Shown here: positions 19,736 through 28,163 of the stretch, piece after piece
Position numbering within the stretch: the stretch's first letter is position 1
How the letters are laid out: each line of letters starts with the position of its first letter
Assembly (NCBI GenBank): GCA_026400935.1
Contig: JAPLNX010000106.1
Span: 1 to 37,140 of the forward strand
DNA: 37,140 nt
Direction of reading: 5' to 3'
Source: Planctomycetia bacterium
GTDB lineage: Bacteria; Planctomycetota; Planctomycetia; Planctomycetales; Planctomycetaceae
Position numbers and translations under genes: made by a program
The notes under the pieces: model-generated
Seen by the model: only the letters and a program-made list of their open reading frames with translations
What the model was told of the DNA's origin: nothing
Databases searched by the model: none

Positions 19736-21460
19736 CTACGACCGCCCGACAATCGGTTGCACGAAATCCAACTCGCAGTCGCTCGTCGGTCGCAAGAAAT
19801 CAAAGTCGCAACCTTCGTCCGCTTGCAACACGTGATCGATGTAAAGCCGAGGATATCCGCGTCGATGCTTGTTGACCGGCGGCTTCCACTCGGCCCGACG
19901 GCGCGACAACTCCGCGTCATCAACCATCAATTGCAAACTGCGCGACTTGACATCCAATTCGATCCAATCGCCGTCCCGCACCAATCCCAACGGCCCGCCA
20001 TCCGCCGCTTCTGGAGCCACGTGCAACACTACCGTGCCGAACGCCGTGCCACTCATCCGCGAATCGCTGATCCGCACCACATCGGTGATCCCCGCCTGCA
20101 ACAACTTCGTCGGCACCGGAATCATGCCCCATTCGGGAAACCCCGGAACCCCCTTCGGCCCCGCGTTTTGCAAGACGAGCACGCTCTGTGGATCGACCGG
20201 CAATTCGGGATCGTTGACCCGCGCGAGCATGTCCTCATAGTCGCGAAACACAATCGCTCGCCCTCGATGTTGCATCAACCGTGGAGACGCGGCCGAAGCT
20301 TTGATCAGCGCTCCGCGCGGAGCCAGATTGCCGGACAACACGGCCAACGAACCTCCCGGCAACAGGGGTGCTTCCCGAGAACGAATGACTTCTTTGTTGA
20401 AGCTCCGCGCGCGAGCAATGTTCTCACCCAGCGTTCTACCAGTGACGGTGAGGCAATCGAGTTGCAACAAATCACGTAGTTCGGCCAACACTGCGGGTAG
20501 TCCTCCCGCCGCATGAAAGGCATCCATCAGGTGCTTACCGGATGGTGCCAGATTCACCAAGAACGGCGTCGTCTGCGACAGCTCATCAAATCGCGACAAC
20601 GGCAAAGGAATGTTTCTTCGTCCAGCCATCGCGATCAAATGCACGACGGCATTCGTCGATCCACCTAGCGCCAACAACGCGCGAATCGTATTGTCGAACG
20701 CAAATGGCGTCAGAATTTGCGACGGTCGCAAGTCTTCATGCACCATCTGCACGATCCGTCGTCCCGTCGCCGTCGCCGCCTGCATCCGCCGTGCGTCCGT
20801 TGCCGGAATGCTCGCCGTGCCTGGCAACATCATGCCGAGCGTTTCCGACAGCGAGGTCATCGTTGACGCCGTCCCCATCGTGTTACACGCTCCGACCCCG
20901 CAACCGTAGGACGCTTCCAGTTCGCGCCAGTCGCTCATTGAGATCTTGCCCGTTCGCAGTTCGTCGGAGTAACGCCACAAATCGGTCCCGGAACCAACTG
21001 TCTCGCCGCGCCACTGCCCGCTCGATCTCGGCCCGCCGTTGAGTTGAATCGCCGGTAAGTCAGCACTCGCTGCGGCCATCAATTGAGCGGGCGTCGTCTT
21101 ATCACAGTTACACAGCAGCACAACGCCGTCGATCGGATTCGCTCGTAATGTCTCTTCGACATCCATCGCCATCAAATTGCGATACAGCATCGCCGATGGC
21201 TTCATAAACTCCTCACCCAGCGAGATCGTCGGGAACTCCAGCGGCAGTCCCCCTTCGAGTAACACGCCGCGTTTGACTGCCTCGACTAGATCGCGGAGAT
21301 TCGCGTTGCAGTTGTTGAGATCACTCCAGCTATTGGCGATCCCAATCACTGGCTTACCAACGAAGTCATCCGGGTTCAGTCCCATCGCACGCAACGCCGC
21401 TCGGTTTTGAAACGCGAGTTCTTCTCGCCCAGAGAACCATTGCGCACTGCGAAGCATCAT
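19736..21460 (-). CDS. IlvD/EDD-family sugar-acid dehydratase (arabinonate/xylonate type)
   Basis: 574 residues. The family uses a [2Fe-2S] cluster and Mg2+ to dehydrate 2,3-dihydroxy acids. Cluster cysteines fit C51 (DLNNCN), C119 (NCDKTTP) and C192 (GACNTMGTASTM); the 68 and 73 residue spacings equal those I recall for the arabinonate dehydratase of Rhizobium. K121 is the expected carbamylated lysine. The opening LRSAQWFSGREEL, the block FPTISLGEEFMKPSAMLYRN and the C-terminal YIDHVLQADEGCDFDFL are typical of the sugar-acid branch, not of the branched-chain enzyme. The likely role is cytosolic, non-phosphorylative pentonate or related sugar-acid breakdown. Two consecutive ATGs (21460, 21457) could start it. 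It is divergent from a cyclase-family gene. Confidence 0.9.
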   Translation of the reverse strand: MMLRSAQWFSGREELAFQNRAALRAMGLNPDDFVGKPVIGIANSWSDLNNCNANLRDLVEAVKRGVLLEGGLPLEFPTISLGEEFMKPSAMLYRNLMAMDVEETLRANPIDGVVLLCNCDKTTPAQLMAAASADLPAIQLNGGPRSSGQWRGETVGSGTDLWRYSDELRTGKISMSDWRELEASYGCGVGACNTMGTASTMTSLSETLGMMLPGTASIPATDARRMQAATATGRRIVQMVHEDLRPSQILTPFAFDNTIRALLALGGSTNAVVHLIAMAGRRNIPLPLSRFDELSQTTPFLVNLAPSGKHLMDAFHAAGGLPAVLAELRDLLQLDCLTVTGRTLGENIARARSFNKEVIRSREAPLLPGGSLAVLSGNLAPRGALIKASAASPRLMQHRGRAIVFRDYEDMLARVNDPELPVDPQSVLVLQNAGPKGVPGFPEWGMIPVPTKLLQAGITDVVRISDSRMSGTAFGTVVLHVAPEAADGGPLGLVRDGDWIELDVKSRSLQLMVDDAELSRRRAEWKPPVNKHRRGYPRLYIDHVLQADEGCDFDFLRPTSDCELDFVQPIVGRS

Positions 21461-21808
21461 GAGGTGTTTCCGCCTTCGGGGTCTTACTTCTGTTGGGTCT
21501 TAATCTAATGGGCAGCGATCACAAACTCGAAGGAGTCGTCTCAATAACCATTCACGCTTACGAGAGTGGCTACAGAAGAGACCAGACGCTCTTATACCTC
21601 ACGCGTCCTTGATTGAACTGTTTAATCGCACGTCACAGACACACGCGACTCAATACGCGCGTGCCTGAGGTGTGCTGTTAAACGATCGTGAAATCCACGG
21701 ACTTCAACCGGAATAGTTATTCGCGCTTACGCAATCCGGTTGCAGTAAGATCACCTCAGAAGTCCAATAATGTCCGATGTTTTCAACTGACGAGTTACAA
21801 ACAAACCC
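21461..21808. other. Divergent regulatory region between dehydratase and cyclase genes
   Basis: 348 bp without a gene, between two divergent catabolic-type genes, so it should contain both promoters. Apart from the 62-bp dyad at 21621-21682 (listed separately) I see no certain operator or riboswitch, and no convincing -35/-10 pair. Confidence 0.45.
21621..21682. promoter_or_regulatory. 62-bp imperfect nested dyad, possible operator
   Basis: Outer arms TTTAATCGCAC (21621-21631) and GTGCTGTTAAA (21672-21682) match at 9 of 11 positions. Inner arms CACGCG (21642-21647) and CGCGTG (21658-21663) are perfect. Both pairs share the same centre. Position between divergent genes fits a regulator-binding site; no regulator gene is adjacent. 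Confidence 0.4.
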
Positions 21809-22585
21809 ATGTTTCCTCAACACCGCATCATTGACCTCAGCGTTTCGTTGGAGCACCTCGCCGTTAGCGAGCCGATACCGCCGGCGATTCATTACGTCAC
21901 ACACGAAACCGAAGGACTCGCACAGATGCGGCAGTTCTTCGGCGTGGCTCCAGAGGACTTGGTCTACTCACAGGGCCAAGGTTGGGCGATCGAAGAAATC
22001 CGCGCGATCACCCACACGGGAACTCACGTTGACGCACCGTACCACTACGGAGCCAACTCAGGCGGATCACCCGCCAAACGGATCGACGAAGTCCCACTCG
22101 AATGGTGCTTCGCTCCCGGCGTGGTGCTCGATATGCGACACAAAGCGGCGGGCGAAGAAATCACCGTGGATGATTTGCAGGCGGCACTCGACCGGATTGA
22201 CTATCGACTCAAACCGCTCGACATCGTCCTTCTGAAAACGGGGGCCGACAAGCGGATCGACTCCCGCGAGTACTTTCGACAACCGGGACTTGGTCGCGAT
22301 GGCACGCTGTGGCTCACCGAGCAAGGAGTGAAAGTTATCGGCATCGACGCCTACACACTCGACCGCCCCTTCACCGACATGGTCGCCGACTACCGCCGTA
22401 CTGGCGACGGTCGCCACATCTGGCCCGCTCACTTTGCGGGCATCACCAGCGAATACTGCCAAATCGAAAAGCTGGCCAATCTCGACCAACTCCCTCCGCA
22501 CGGATTCTACGTTTCCTGCTTGCCAGTAAAAATCAAAGCCGCCAGCGCAGGATGGTGCCGAGCCGTGGCACTGGTCCCTCTTTAA
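21809..22585 (+). CDS. Cyclase-family metal-dependent hydrolase (kynurenine formamidase-like)
   Basis: 258 residues. The signature HTGTHVDAPYHYG at 69-81 holds the metal ligands His69, His73, Asp75 and His79 of the cyclase/KynB fold. The opening IIDLSVSLEH and the later GVKVIGIDAYTLDRP are also typical. Family members hydrolyse N-formylkynurenine, isatin or other amides and lactones in the cytosol; the substrate here cannot be told. No tryptophan-catabolism genes are near. It is divergent from the sugar-acid dehydratase, so a lactone or sugar-derived substrate is possible but only inferred. No good Shine-Dalgarno is seen before the ATG. Confidence 0.85.
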   Translation: MFPQHRIIDLSVSLEHLAVSEPIPPAIHYVTHETEGLAQMRQFFGVAPEDLVYSQGQGWAIEEIRAITHTGTHVDAPYHYGANSGGSPAKRIDEVPLEWCFAPGVVLDMRHKAAGEEITVDDLQAALDRIDYRLKPLDIVLLKTGADKRIDSREYFRQPGLGRDGTLWLTEQGVKVIGIDAYTLDRPFTDMVADYRRTGDGRHIWPAHFAGITSEYCQIEKLANLDQLPPHGFYVSCLPVKIKAASAGWCRAVALVPL

Positions 22586-22612
22586 AAAAGATAGAACTCG
22601 GGTTGGATGAAC

Positions 22613-22626
22613 GCGCCGGACGGCGC
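22613..22626. repeat. Short hairpin between convergent genes
   Basis: GCGCC (22613-22617), loop GGAC, GGCGC (22622-22626), 27 bp after the cyclase stop. No T-run follows, so it is more likely a fragment of a REP-like element than a terminator. Confidence 0.4.
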
Positions 22627-22716
22627 AAGCACCCAGCATCTGATTAATGCGTCCATACACGAGCGGCGGAGAGCTCAAAATAATTAAAAACTTGCCGATT
22701 CAATACAAAGAAACGA

Positions 22717-23535
22717 CTACGCCTTCACGCAATTCGCAAAGACAGCTTCACCGCGAGACCAGCGAGCAGCGGCGTTTGGCATCGTAAGTGCGGTTACCAA
22801 CGCGTCGTTTAAGTCATAGGTATCTCCATCCAGGCCAACTTGCCGCAGACCTTCGCTTAAACCGTCTGCCATCCCCTTGTGGAGTTGCTCGGCGATACTG
22901 GCAACTGAATCGGACGACTGGTCTTTGGCGTCTCCGCAACCAGCACCGCCGGCGCACGAAGAACACTCGCGCCGACAGGCAATCGGACGGTTCGTGAAGG
23001 TCAGACAGTGACCGTCTTCTGCTTGCAGCGGACAGTTGATGCCAGCTTGCTGAAACTCTTCCGGTAACATGAACCGGGAACGACGAGCATTTAGCGACGC
23101 CAACTCGCGGATGATTTGCTGTTCTGATTTCGGGTAACTTTGCTCCAACTCAGCGGCGATCGCAAAGACTTCCGGCGCGGTGACTGCAATTTGCCGAGGC
23201 CGAGTATCTGGGCACATTTTACTGACATCCGAGTGTATGCGATGGGCGGCTCGTCCCAAAAACTCGCTCGCGCCAGCTTCCAACTCTGTGGCGATTGCCA
23301 CCGGAGTGTCCGCTGATCGAGGCTGATGTGCGTGTCGCGCGACAACCCGGTGAGCCAGGTTTGCCGCCCATGCCTGCAAACGTTTGCCCGACATTGTCGA
23401 CAACTCGGAACCTGTCGATAACTGAGCCGCTCCGCCATTCCAGCCGGCAAACGCGACACTGCAGAACGTCAGCGCGAACGCGGCCATAACTAAGAACATC
23501 GTCAACGCCAGAGTCACAATCAGTAGCCACAACAT
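22717..23535 (-). CDS. Membrane-anchored cysteine-cluster protein (YkgJ-like)
   Basis: 272 residues from ATG 23533-23535. GGAGG on the minus strand (23544-23548) sits 8 nt upstream and decides this start over an in-frame GTG at 23550. Residues 1-30 are one hydrophobic helix (MLWLLIVTLALTMFLVMAAF). The conserved block at 168-194 reads CPLQ-x5-C177, then TNRPIACRREC and SSC, i.e. Cys168, Cys177, Cys187, Cys191 and Cys194, with RP-x2-CR as in the YkgJ family of putative Zn/Fe cluster proteins. A further Cys-Gly-rich stretch (CAGGAGCGD) follows. The biochemical role is unknown. It is divergent from the Rieske gene, so a link to respiratory metal centres is possible but unproven. Confidence 0.75.
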   Translation of the reverse strand: MLWLLIVTLALTMFLVMAAFALTFCSVAFAGWNGGAAQLSTGSELSTMSGKRLQAWAANLAHRVVARHAHQPRSADTPVAIATELEAGASEFLGRAAHRIHSDVSKMCPDTRPRQIAVTAPEVFAIAAELEQSYPKSEQQIIRELASLNARRSRFMLPEEFQQAGINCPLQAEDGHCLTFTNRPIACRRECSSCAGGAGCGDAKDQSSDSVASIAEQLHKGMADGLSEGLRQVGLDGDTYDLNDALVTALTMPNAAARWSRGEAVFANCVKA

Positions 23536-23903
23536 GATGAGCACCTCCACGCGGCGTTTAGCGACTTATTGTTTTCTCGATTGACTGCGACGACTCACGC
23601 CGGAGAAGTCGTATTGGCACGCGATACCAGCAAGCCATGTGCCACCAACTGACTCACAAACACGCCATTGGACATAGCCCGATGACGCTGACGTTGGGAC
23701 GCCACTGAGCGAGGCTGTCCGAAAGGTTGAAAGCCTCGAACGCGCGCGGGATCGCCCTCAAGGCGCGCGGATTGGCACAAAGAGTGAGCGAACTCACGCG
23801 GTTTCATGGAGCCACTCCGGTCGAACTTCCTCGCTCGGCTTTGGAACGTGCATTGCAACCATTGACGTCAATTGATTGATCGAGATGGCGAGAGGGGAAC
23901 CAG
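23536..23903. other. Region between the YkgJ-like and Rieske genes
   Basis: 368 bp that must contain the promoters of both flanking divergent genes. The only coding candidate is a doubtful 70-codon minus ORF at 23595-23807. No terminator or repeat family member is evident. Confidence 0.4.
23595..23807 (-). CDS. Small hypothetical protein, doubtful
   Basis: 70 codons from ATG 23805-23807, with GGAGTGG about 5 nt upstream. The product is basic (MKPREFAHSLCQSARLEG start), has no signal or membrane helix, and matches no family I know. It may be an accidental ORF in the promoter region between the YkgJ-like and Rieske genes. Confidence 0.25.
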   Translation of the reverse strand: MKPREFAHSLCQSARLEGDPARVRGFQPFGQPRSVASQRQRHRAMSNGVFVSQLVAHGLLVSRANTTSPA

Positions 23904-24479
23904 ATGCGACGTCGAACTTTGTTGAAGTGGATCAGCAGTTGCTTGGGAACTCTGTGCGCCTCCGTTGTGGGCATTCCGGGAGTGAGTTTCGTATTGCAAG
24001 CTCTGCGGAAGAGCAATTCCGACGGTGATCGCGTTCGGCGAGTCGCTCGTCTCAAGGATCTTCCGGTCGGCAAGCCGGTCGCAGTGCCCATTCTCGGTGC
24101 GCGTGAAGATGCCTGGACTGTACATCCTGACGAGGTCCTTGGCCGCGTGTGGCTCGTGCGGCGAAATCCCGAAACGCAGGAACGCCCAGAGGTGACCGCT
24201 CAAGTCGCAGCCTTCAGCGCGACCTGCCCGCATCTAGGCTGCGCCGTTCAGCACGACGCCAAAGAGAACCGCTTTCAGTGTCCCTGTCATCGCGCTTTGT
24301 TCGGCTTGGATGGCGAACGAGTCACTGCAAACAAGGGAGTCCAGCAGAACCCATCACCTCGAGCAATGGACCTGCTGGACTGTCGGCTCGTCACTGATGA
24401 AACGACTCAAGAGATCTGGGTCGAAGTCACTTACCAGAAGTTCGAGCAAGGGCTGACCAAGAGGGTACTCAAGGTGTAA
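23904..24479 (+). CDS. Rieske [2Fe-2S] protein of a quinol:cytochrome c oxidoreductase
   Basis: 191 residues. The N-terminus MRRRTLLKW followed by a hydrophobic stretch (12-35) is a Tat-type signal anchor. The Rieske site has CPHLGC at 108-113 and CPCH at 126-129: ligands Cys108, His110, Cys126 and His129, with Cys113 and Cys128 as the likely disulfide. In the complex it takes electrons from quinol at the outer face of the cytoplasmic membrane and passes them to cytochrome c. It lies 80 bp upstream of the cytochrome b gene; the gap is filled by a pair of inverted repeats. It is probably the first gene of the bc operon. Confidence 0.93.
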   Translation: MRRRTLLKWISSCLGTLCASVVGIPGVSFVLQALRKSNSDGDRVRRVARLKDLPVGKPVAVPILGAREDAWTVHPDEVLGRVWLVRRNPETQERPEVTAQVAAFSATCPHLGCAVQHDAKENRFQCPCHRALFGLDGERVTANKGVQQNPSPRAMDLLDCRLVTDETTQEIWVEVTYQKFEQGLTKRVLKV

Positions 24480-24542
24480 TAGCCACGCTCGCCAGAGCGT
24501 GGGTCGTTGAATACGCAGCCCACCGTCTGGCGACGTGGCTAC
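24480..24542. repeat. Facing pair of AGCCAC...GTGG repeats inside the bc operon
   Basis: Left unit 24480-24503 (AGCCACGCTCGCCAGAGCGT core) and right unit 24519-24542 are near-identical inverted copies, and each unit is itself a hairpin. The pair fills almost the whole gap between the Rieske stop and the cytochrome b start, so it will be transcribed and may set the ratio of the two proteins. Confidence 0.7.
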
Positions 24543-24559
24543 AACTTTGAAATCATCGA

Positions 24560-26488
24560 ATGATGCAATCATTTCTCAATTGGCTCGATGTGCGAACCGA
24601 CTATCGGCAACTCTTGGCACCGATCCGCCTTCGCGTGTTACCGTCAGGGCCCCGTTGGGCCTATTCGACGGCAAGCTGCCTGCTATGGTTGTTCATCATC
24701 CAATTGGTGACCGGCCTGTTGTTGATGCTCAGCTACAGCCCGTCGACAACCACGGCTTGGGCCAGCGTGCATTTCATCGAGCAATCGGCGGCTGGGCATT
24801 TCCTGCGCGGCATGCATCACTTCGCCTCACATGCCTTAATCATCCTGTGCGGCGTGCATGTTGTGCGTGTGCTGCTGGTGCGGGCTTTTCAGGCTCCACG
24901 TGAATTGCTGTGGATCACCGGTTTGTTGATGTTTCCGTTGATGCTGGTGTGGGCAATCTCTGGGAACCCATTGTCAGGCGGACTGAAGGGAGTCTCGCAG
25001 ATTGAAGTCGAGGGACACATCATCGGTTCGACGCCGTGGGTGGGGCCGCTTATTCAACGCATCCTGATCGGTGGCGAAGAGGTCGGGCATCTGACACTGA
25101 CGCACCTTTACTTTTTGCACGTCGGTTTGCTGCCTTTGCTAGTGATTGGCTTGCTGCTCTTCCACATTAGCCAAGTGTATCGACACGGGTTGTCGGTGGC
25201 GGAAGTCGGTGGGCCTCAAGATGACATTTCACGTTGGTCGGCCCCTAACATGGCGAATTTGGCTGCGGATAATCCAGTGGTATCGATGCCGCCGCGTCTG
25301 AAGTATTTCCCACATCAGACGGTGCGAAACATGACCGTACTGACCGCCGTCGTCGGAGTCATCGCGGCCATCGCTTGGCAACACGGAGCACCGCTGGATG
25401 CTCCGGCCGATCCGACTTTGCCGCACACTCCTCGACCGGAATGGTACTTTCGCAGCCTGTTTGAGTTGCGGCGTTACTTCGTCGGCGATTGGGAATTCGT
25501 GGCCACGATCATTATCCCGACGGCAGTGCTGGGGTTCTTCGTACTATTCCCAATGCTGGATCGCAAATGCTCGCTGCGTGTGAGTGCTGTCCTGCGAGTG
25601 GTGGTGGTGGTCTTTGGTGCCGGGGCCTGGGGAGGACTGACGGGAATGTCGTACCTCCGCGATTGGAAGGACGACGAATACCTCGCCTCGTCGGCAGAAG
25701 TCGATGTGCTTGCTACCCGCGCTCGCGAGTTGGCCGACCGCTCGCTGTTGCCGCCTGAAGGGGCGATCACCTTGCTGCGTGATGATCCCAAGACGCAGGG
25801 TCCGCTGTTGTTCTCTCGGCATTGTTCGAGTTGCCACGCGCATGTGAATTCGAGCGGCCAGGGCATCGCGGCCAGCGAACCATCAGCCCCGAATCTGTAT
25901 GGATTCGGAACTACCGATTGGATCGCCGGCACGCTCGACCCACAGCGGATTGTTTCCGAGCACTACTTCGGCAAGACAAAATTTGCCAGCGGAGACATGG
26001 CCTCGAAGGTCAAAGAATTGTTTGAAGGAATTGAAGAGGCCGAGGCTGCAAAGATTCGCGACGATCTGAAACTGGTCGCGCAAGCCATCTCCGCCGAAGC
26101 GGCCCTGCCTCGTTCAGCTTTGGCCGACCACGACACTCAAGCCCCGATCATGGCTGGCCGCGAGCTGCTTTCCGGTCGTCTCGGATGCACCGACTGCCAT
26201 CGCTTCCATGACAAAGGTGAGCTTGGTTCTGCTCCCGATCTAACCGGCTACGGCTCACGCGAATGGCTACAGGGAATGATCGGCAATCCGCAGCACGAAC
26301 GGTTCTATGCTGGCGACCGCAACGACCGGATGCCGGCTTTTGCCGAAGATGTCGCGCACGCCGAACGTAATCTACTCTCGCCGCGCGAACTCAAACTGCT
26401 GGTCGACTGGCTACGCGGCGACTGGTACGAACCTCCGACGACTTCCGTGCCGGTCAAGTCTCGCAACGCGACGCTGGCCGGTCAGTAA
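24560..26488 (+). CDS. Cytochrome b fused to two c-type heme domains
   Basis: 642 residues. Residues ~1-390 are cytochrome b in one chain (b6-like plus subunit-IV-like part). Axial histidines fit His86/His100 (x13) and His187/His202 (x14); the x14 spacing is the b6f-type pattern. The Qo motif PEWY is at 293-296. After the last membrane helix (~340-362) come two periplasmic c-type domains with heme sites CSSCH (422-426) and CTDCH (543-547). The first is followed by a helical linker; the second ends with RMPAF (likely Met ligand) and a final LVDWLRGDW helix. The fusion replaces a separate cytochrome c1. With the Rieske protein it would form a proton-translocating quinol oxidase. Start at ATG 24560 or the next codon. 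Confidence 0.93.
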   Translation: MMQSFLNWLDVRTDYRQLLAPIRLRVLPSGPRWAYSTASCLLWLFIIQLVTGLLLMLSYSPSTTTAWASVHFIEQSAAGHFLRGMHHFASHALIILCGVHVVRVLLVRAFQAPRELLWITGLLMFPLMLVWAISGNPLSGGLKGVSQIEVEGHIIGSTPWVGPLIQRILIGGEEVGHLTLTHLYFLHVGLLPLLVIGLLLFHISQVYRHGLSVAEVGGPQDDISRWSAPNMANLAADNPVVSMPPRLKYFPHQTVRNMTVLTAVVGVIAAIAWQHGAPLDAPADPTLPHTPRPEWYFRSLFELRRYFVGDWEFVATIIIPTAVLGFFVLFPMLDRKCSLRVSAVLRVVVVVFGAGAWGGLTGMSYLRDWKDDEYLASSAEVDVLATRARELADRSLLPPEGAITLLRDDPKTQGPLLFSRHCSSCHAHVNSSGQGIAASEPSAPNLYGFGTTDWIAGTLDPQRIVSEHYFGKTKFASGDMASKVKELFEGIEEAEAAKIRDDLKLVAQAISAEAALPRSALADHDTQAPIMAGRELLSGRLGCTDCHRFHDKGELGSAPDLTGYGSREWLQGMIGNPQHERFYAGDRNDRMPAFAEDVAHAERNLLSPRELKLLVDWLRGDWYEPPTTSVPVKSRNATLAGQ

Positions 26489-26490
26489 TC

Positions 26491-26552
26491 GTTCGTAGTT
26501 TCTCTCTGGTCAAGACAAACTCGTTTAACCGCCTGACGGCGGAACTACGAAC
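26491..26552. repeat. Inverted repeat with inner hairpin
   Basis: GTTCGTAGTT (26491-26500) and AACTACGAAC (26543-26552) are perfect 10-bp inverted arms. Within lies CCGCC-TGAC-GGCGG (26529-26542). It begins 3 bp after the cytochrome b stop and lies before the next cytochrome gene: another REP-like element in the same operon. Confidence 0.65.
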
Positions 26553-26605
26553 TCGTGCTTCGTTGTGAAGCCCGGTATTTCTGGTCCTCGGAAAGGGAGA
26601 GATTC

Positions 26606-27025
26606 ATGAGAAGATCCGTCTGGATTCTATTGGCGTTATTGCTCGTGGGAGGCTTCGCGATCGCTGATCGTGTGCAAGCACAAAAAACAAAAGGAAAGAC
26701 CCGTGCGGCATCGACTAAACATCTAATGAATGGCTTGGTTGGCTCGAATTGCGGTGCCTTGAAGAAAGACCTCGATTCCACAGAAATCAACTGGAACGAC
26801 ATCACGCTGCACGCCGCACTGTTAAACGAAGCGGGCCACTTGTTGATGGACGATGGCCGCTGCCCAGACGGCGAATGGGCAAAAGCCTCCAAGGCTCTAC
26901 AAGCCCAGAGCGCCGCGGTGCTGGCCGCCGCCGAAAAGGATGACGCGGCGACCGCGAAGGCTGCGTTCAAAGAATTGACCGCGCAAAGCTGCGCGATCTG
27001 TCACGCGGCGCACAAACCCAAATGA
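26606..27025 (+). CDS. Small periplasmic cytochrome c with C-terminal heme site (cytochrome c'-like)
   Basis: 139 residues from ATG 26606, preceded by GGGAGAG. A signal peptide covers residues 1-26 (WILLALLLVGGFAIA, cleavage near VQA-Q). The single heme motif CAICH is close to the C-terminus (132-136), and the rest is helical, as in four-helix-bundle cytochrome c'/c-556 proteins. Two other Cys residues (near 50 and 87) might form a disulfide. It probably shuttles electrons in the periplasm for the upstream bc complex or the downstream molybdenum hydroxylase. Bases just upstream also carry an open frame, but without signal logic. Confidence 0.82.
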   Translation: MRRSVWILLALLLVGGFAIADRVQAQKTKGKTRAASTKHLMNGLVGSNCGALKKDLDSTEINWNDITLHAALLNEAGHLLMDDGRCPDGEWAKASKALQAQSAAVLAAAEKDDAATAKAAFKELTAQSCAICHAAHKPK

Positions 27026-27036
27026 TGACGGTTGAA

Positions 27037-27069
27037 GAAAAAAGGGGGCTGGTTCAAGCCGGCCTCTTT
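27037..27069. terminator. Terminator after the cytochrome gene, possibly bidirectional
   Basis: Positions 27042-27052 pair with 27059-27069 around the loop TTCAAG, an 11-bp stem including three GT wobbles. A run of six A precedes (27038-27043) and CTCTTTA ends it, so it could work in both directions. It separates the bc/cytochrome genes from the molybdenum hydroxylase operon. Confidence 0.6.
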
Positions 27070-27525
27070 ATCTGCGTGCTGAAAACGCCGTGCGATTGTC
27101 TCCCAGTGTGCCAGGGCTGGCAAGAAAATTGAGCTGTTTTTCACCATCACTGAAAAGCTGGAAGCCTATCGCACGAGAACTACGACAAGCTCTTTACGAC
27201 CTTGGATGTAGCATCAGCAACGAATCGGACGGCGATCCGCGTCACTCAGTCGTCGGAATGGGACTGGTCTTTATCGCCGTCCGGCTCACCAGCACATTTC
27301 AGCCGTTGCGATTTGAGACATCATTCGCCGCATGAAATTCACATCAGTTCGTTGTGATGTTTGACGCGGCAACTAGAATCCCGTCGTTCCGCACGTCGTT
27401 TGGTTGGGCAATCTGCCTGACAGCTTCGCATCTCGCGAAGTGCTCATGCTCGAAAGAAAGTGATTGGCAAGTATTCGGCCCACGACCCGGACTTTGTTTC
27501 GCAACCACTGAAAAGGGAGAGCCAG
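27070..27525. other. Intergenic region before the molybdenum hydroxylase operon
   Basis: About 455 bp without a convincing gene; short frames here lack start signals and known motifs. It should contain the operon promoter. The one notable structure is the perfect inverted repeat CGGACGGCGAT (27226-27236) / ATCGCCGTCCG (27273-27283) with a 36-nt spacer. GGGAGA at 27515-27520 is the ribosome binding site of the next gene. Confidence 0.45.
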
Positions 27526-28161
27526 ATGCGAGACCCGCGTGAAGAGAGCGTTCCGAAAAATGGTTCCGGCTTCAATCGCCGTGACTTCTTAAGAGGCTCC
27601 GGTGCCGCAGTCGCGGCGACCGCGCTGGCCACAAGTGAGCAAGGGGCTTCGGCTCAAGACGCCACGACAAAGAAAGGTGTCAAATCGGCCGCGCCACAAG
27701 ACGTGACTCTGAACGTCAACGGCAAGGACCACACCGTCAAGATTGAGCCGCGAGTCACACTACTCGACACGTTGCGCGACGACTTGAACCTCACAGGTTG
27801 CAAAGATGTCTGCGACACAACGAACTGCGGTGCCTGCACAGTGCTGATCGACGGCAAGCCGACGTATGCCTGCACTCGATTTGCCGTCGAATGTGTCGGG
27901 AAAAAGGTCACGACTGTCGAATCGCTGACCGCTGACGGCAAAGCCGATCCGGTCGTCACTTGCTTCATCAAGCATGACGCCTCGCAGTGCGGCTTCTGCA
28001 CTCCGGGCTTCGTCATGGCGACGAAAGCCTTCTGCGACAAGAACCCGGGCGCGACGCTCGATCAAGTTCGCAAAGGACTGGGCGGGAATATCTGCCGGTG
28101 CGGCACGTATGTCGGCATCACGGCGTGTGCGATGGAATTGGTCAAGAAGGGAGGCAAGTAA
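27526..28161 (+). CDS. Molybdenum hydroxylase, 2x[2Fe-2S] subunit with Tat signal
   Basis: 211 residues from ATG 27526 (GGGAGA upstream). The N-terminus has a Tat motif NRRDFLRGSGAAVAATALA, so the complex is exported folded. Plant-type cluster: Cys96, Cys101, Cys104, Cys116 (CDTTNCGAC then x11-C). Second cluster: Cys155, Cys158 (CGFC) and Cys190, Cys192 (CRC). An additional Cys92 precedes the first cluster. The family is the xanthine dehydrogenase/aldehyde oxidase small subunit (isoquinoline oxidoreductase alpha, PaoA-like). It passes electrons from the Mo centre to FAD. The next gene starts 2 nt after the stop, so they are translationally coupled. Confidence 0.95.
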   Translation: MRDPREESVPKNGSGFNRRDFLRGSGAAVAATALATSEQGASAQDATTKKGVKSAAPQDVTLNVNGKDHTVKIEPRVTLLDTLRDDLNLTGCKDVCDTTNCGACTVLIDGKPTYACTRFAVECVGKKVTTVESLTADGKADPVVTCFIKHDASQCGFCTPGFVMATKAFCDKNPGATLDQVRKGLGGNICRCGTYVGITACAMELVKKGGK

Positions 28162-28163
28162 CT

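Noticed and set aside
27090-27335. 81-codon ORF upstream of the molybdenum hydroxylase
   Set aside because: GTG start without ribosome binding site, no recognisable features, and it contains the inverted repeat.
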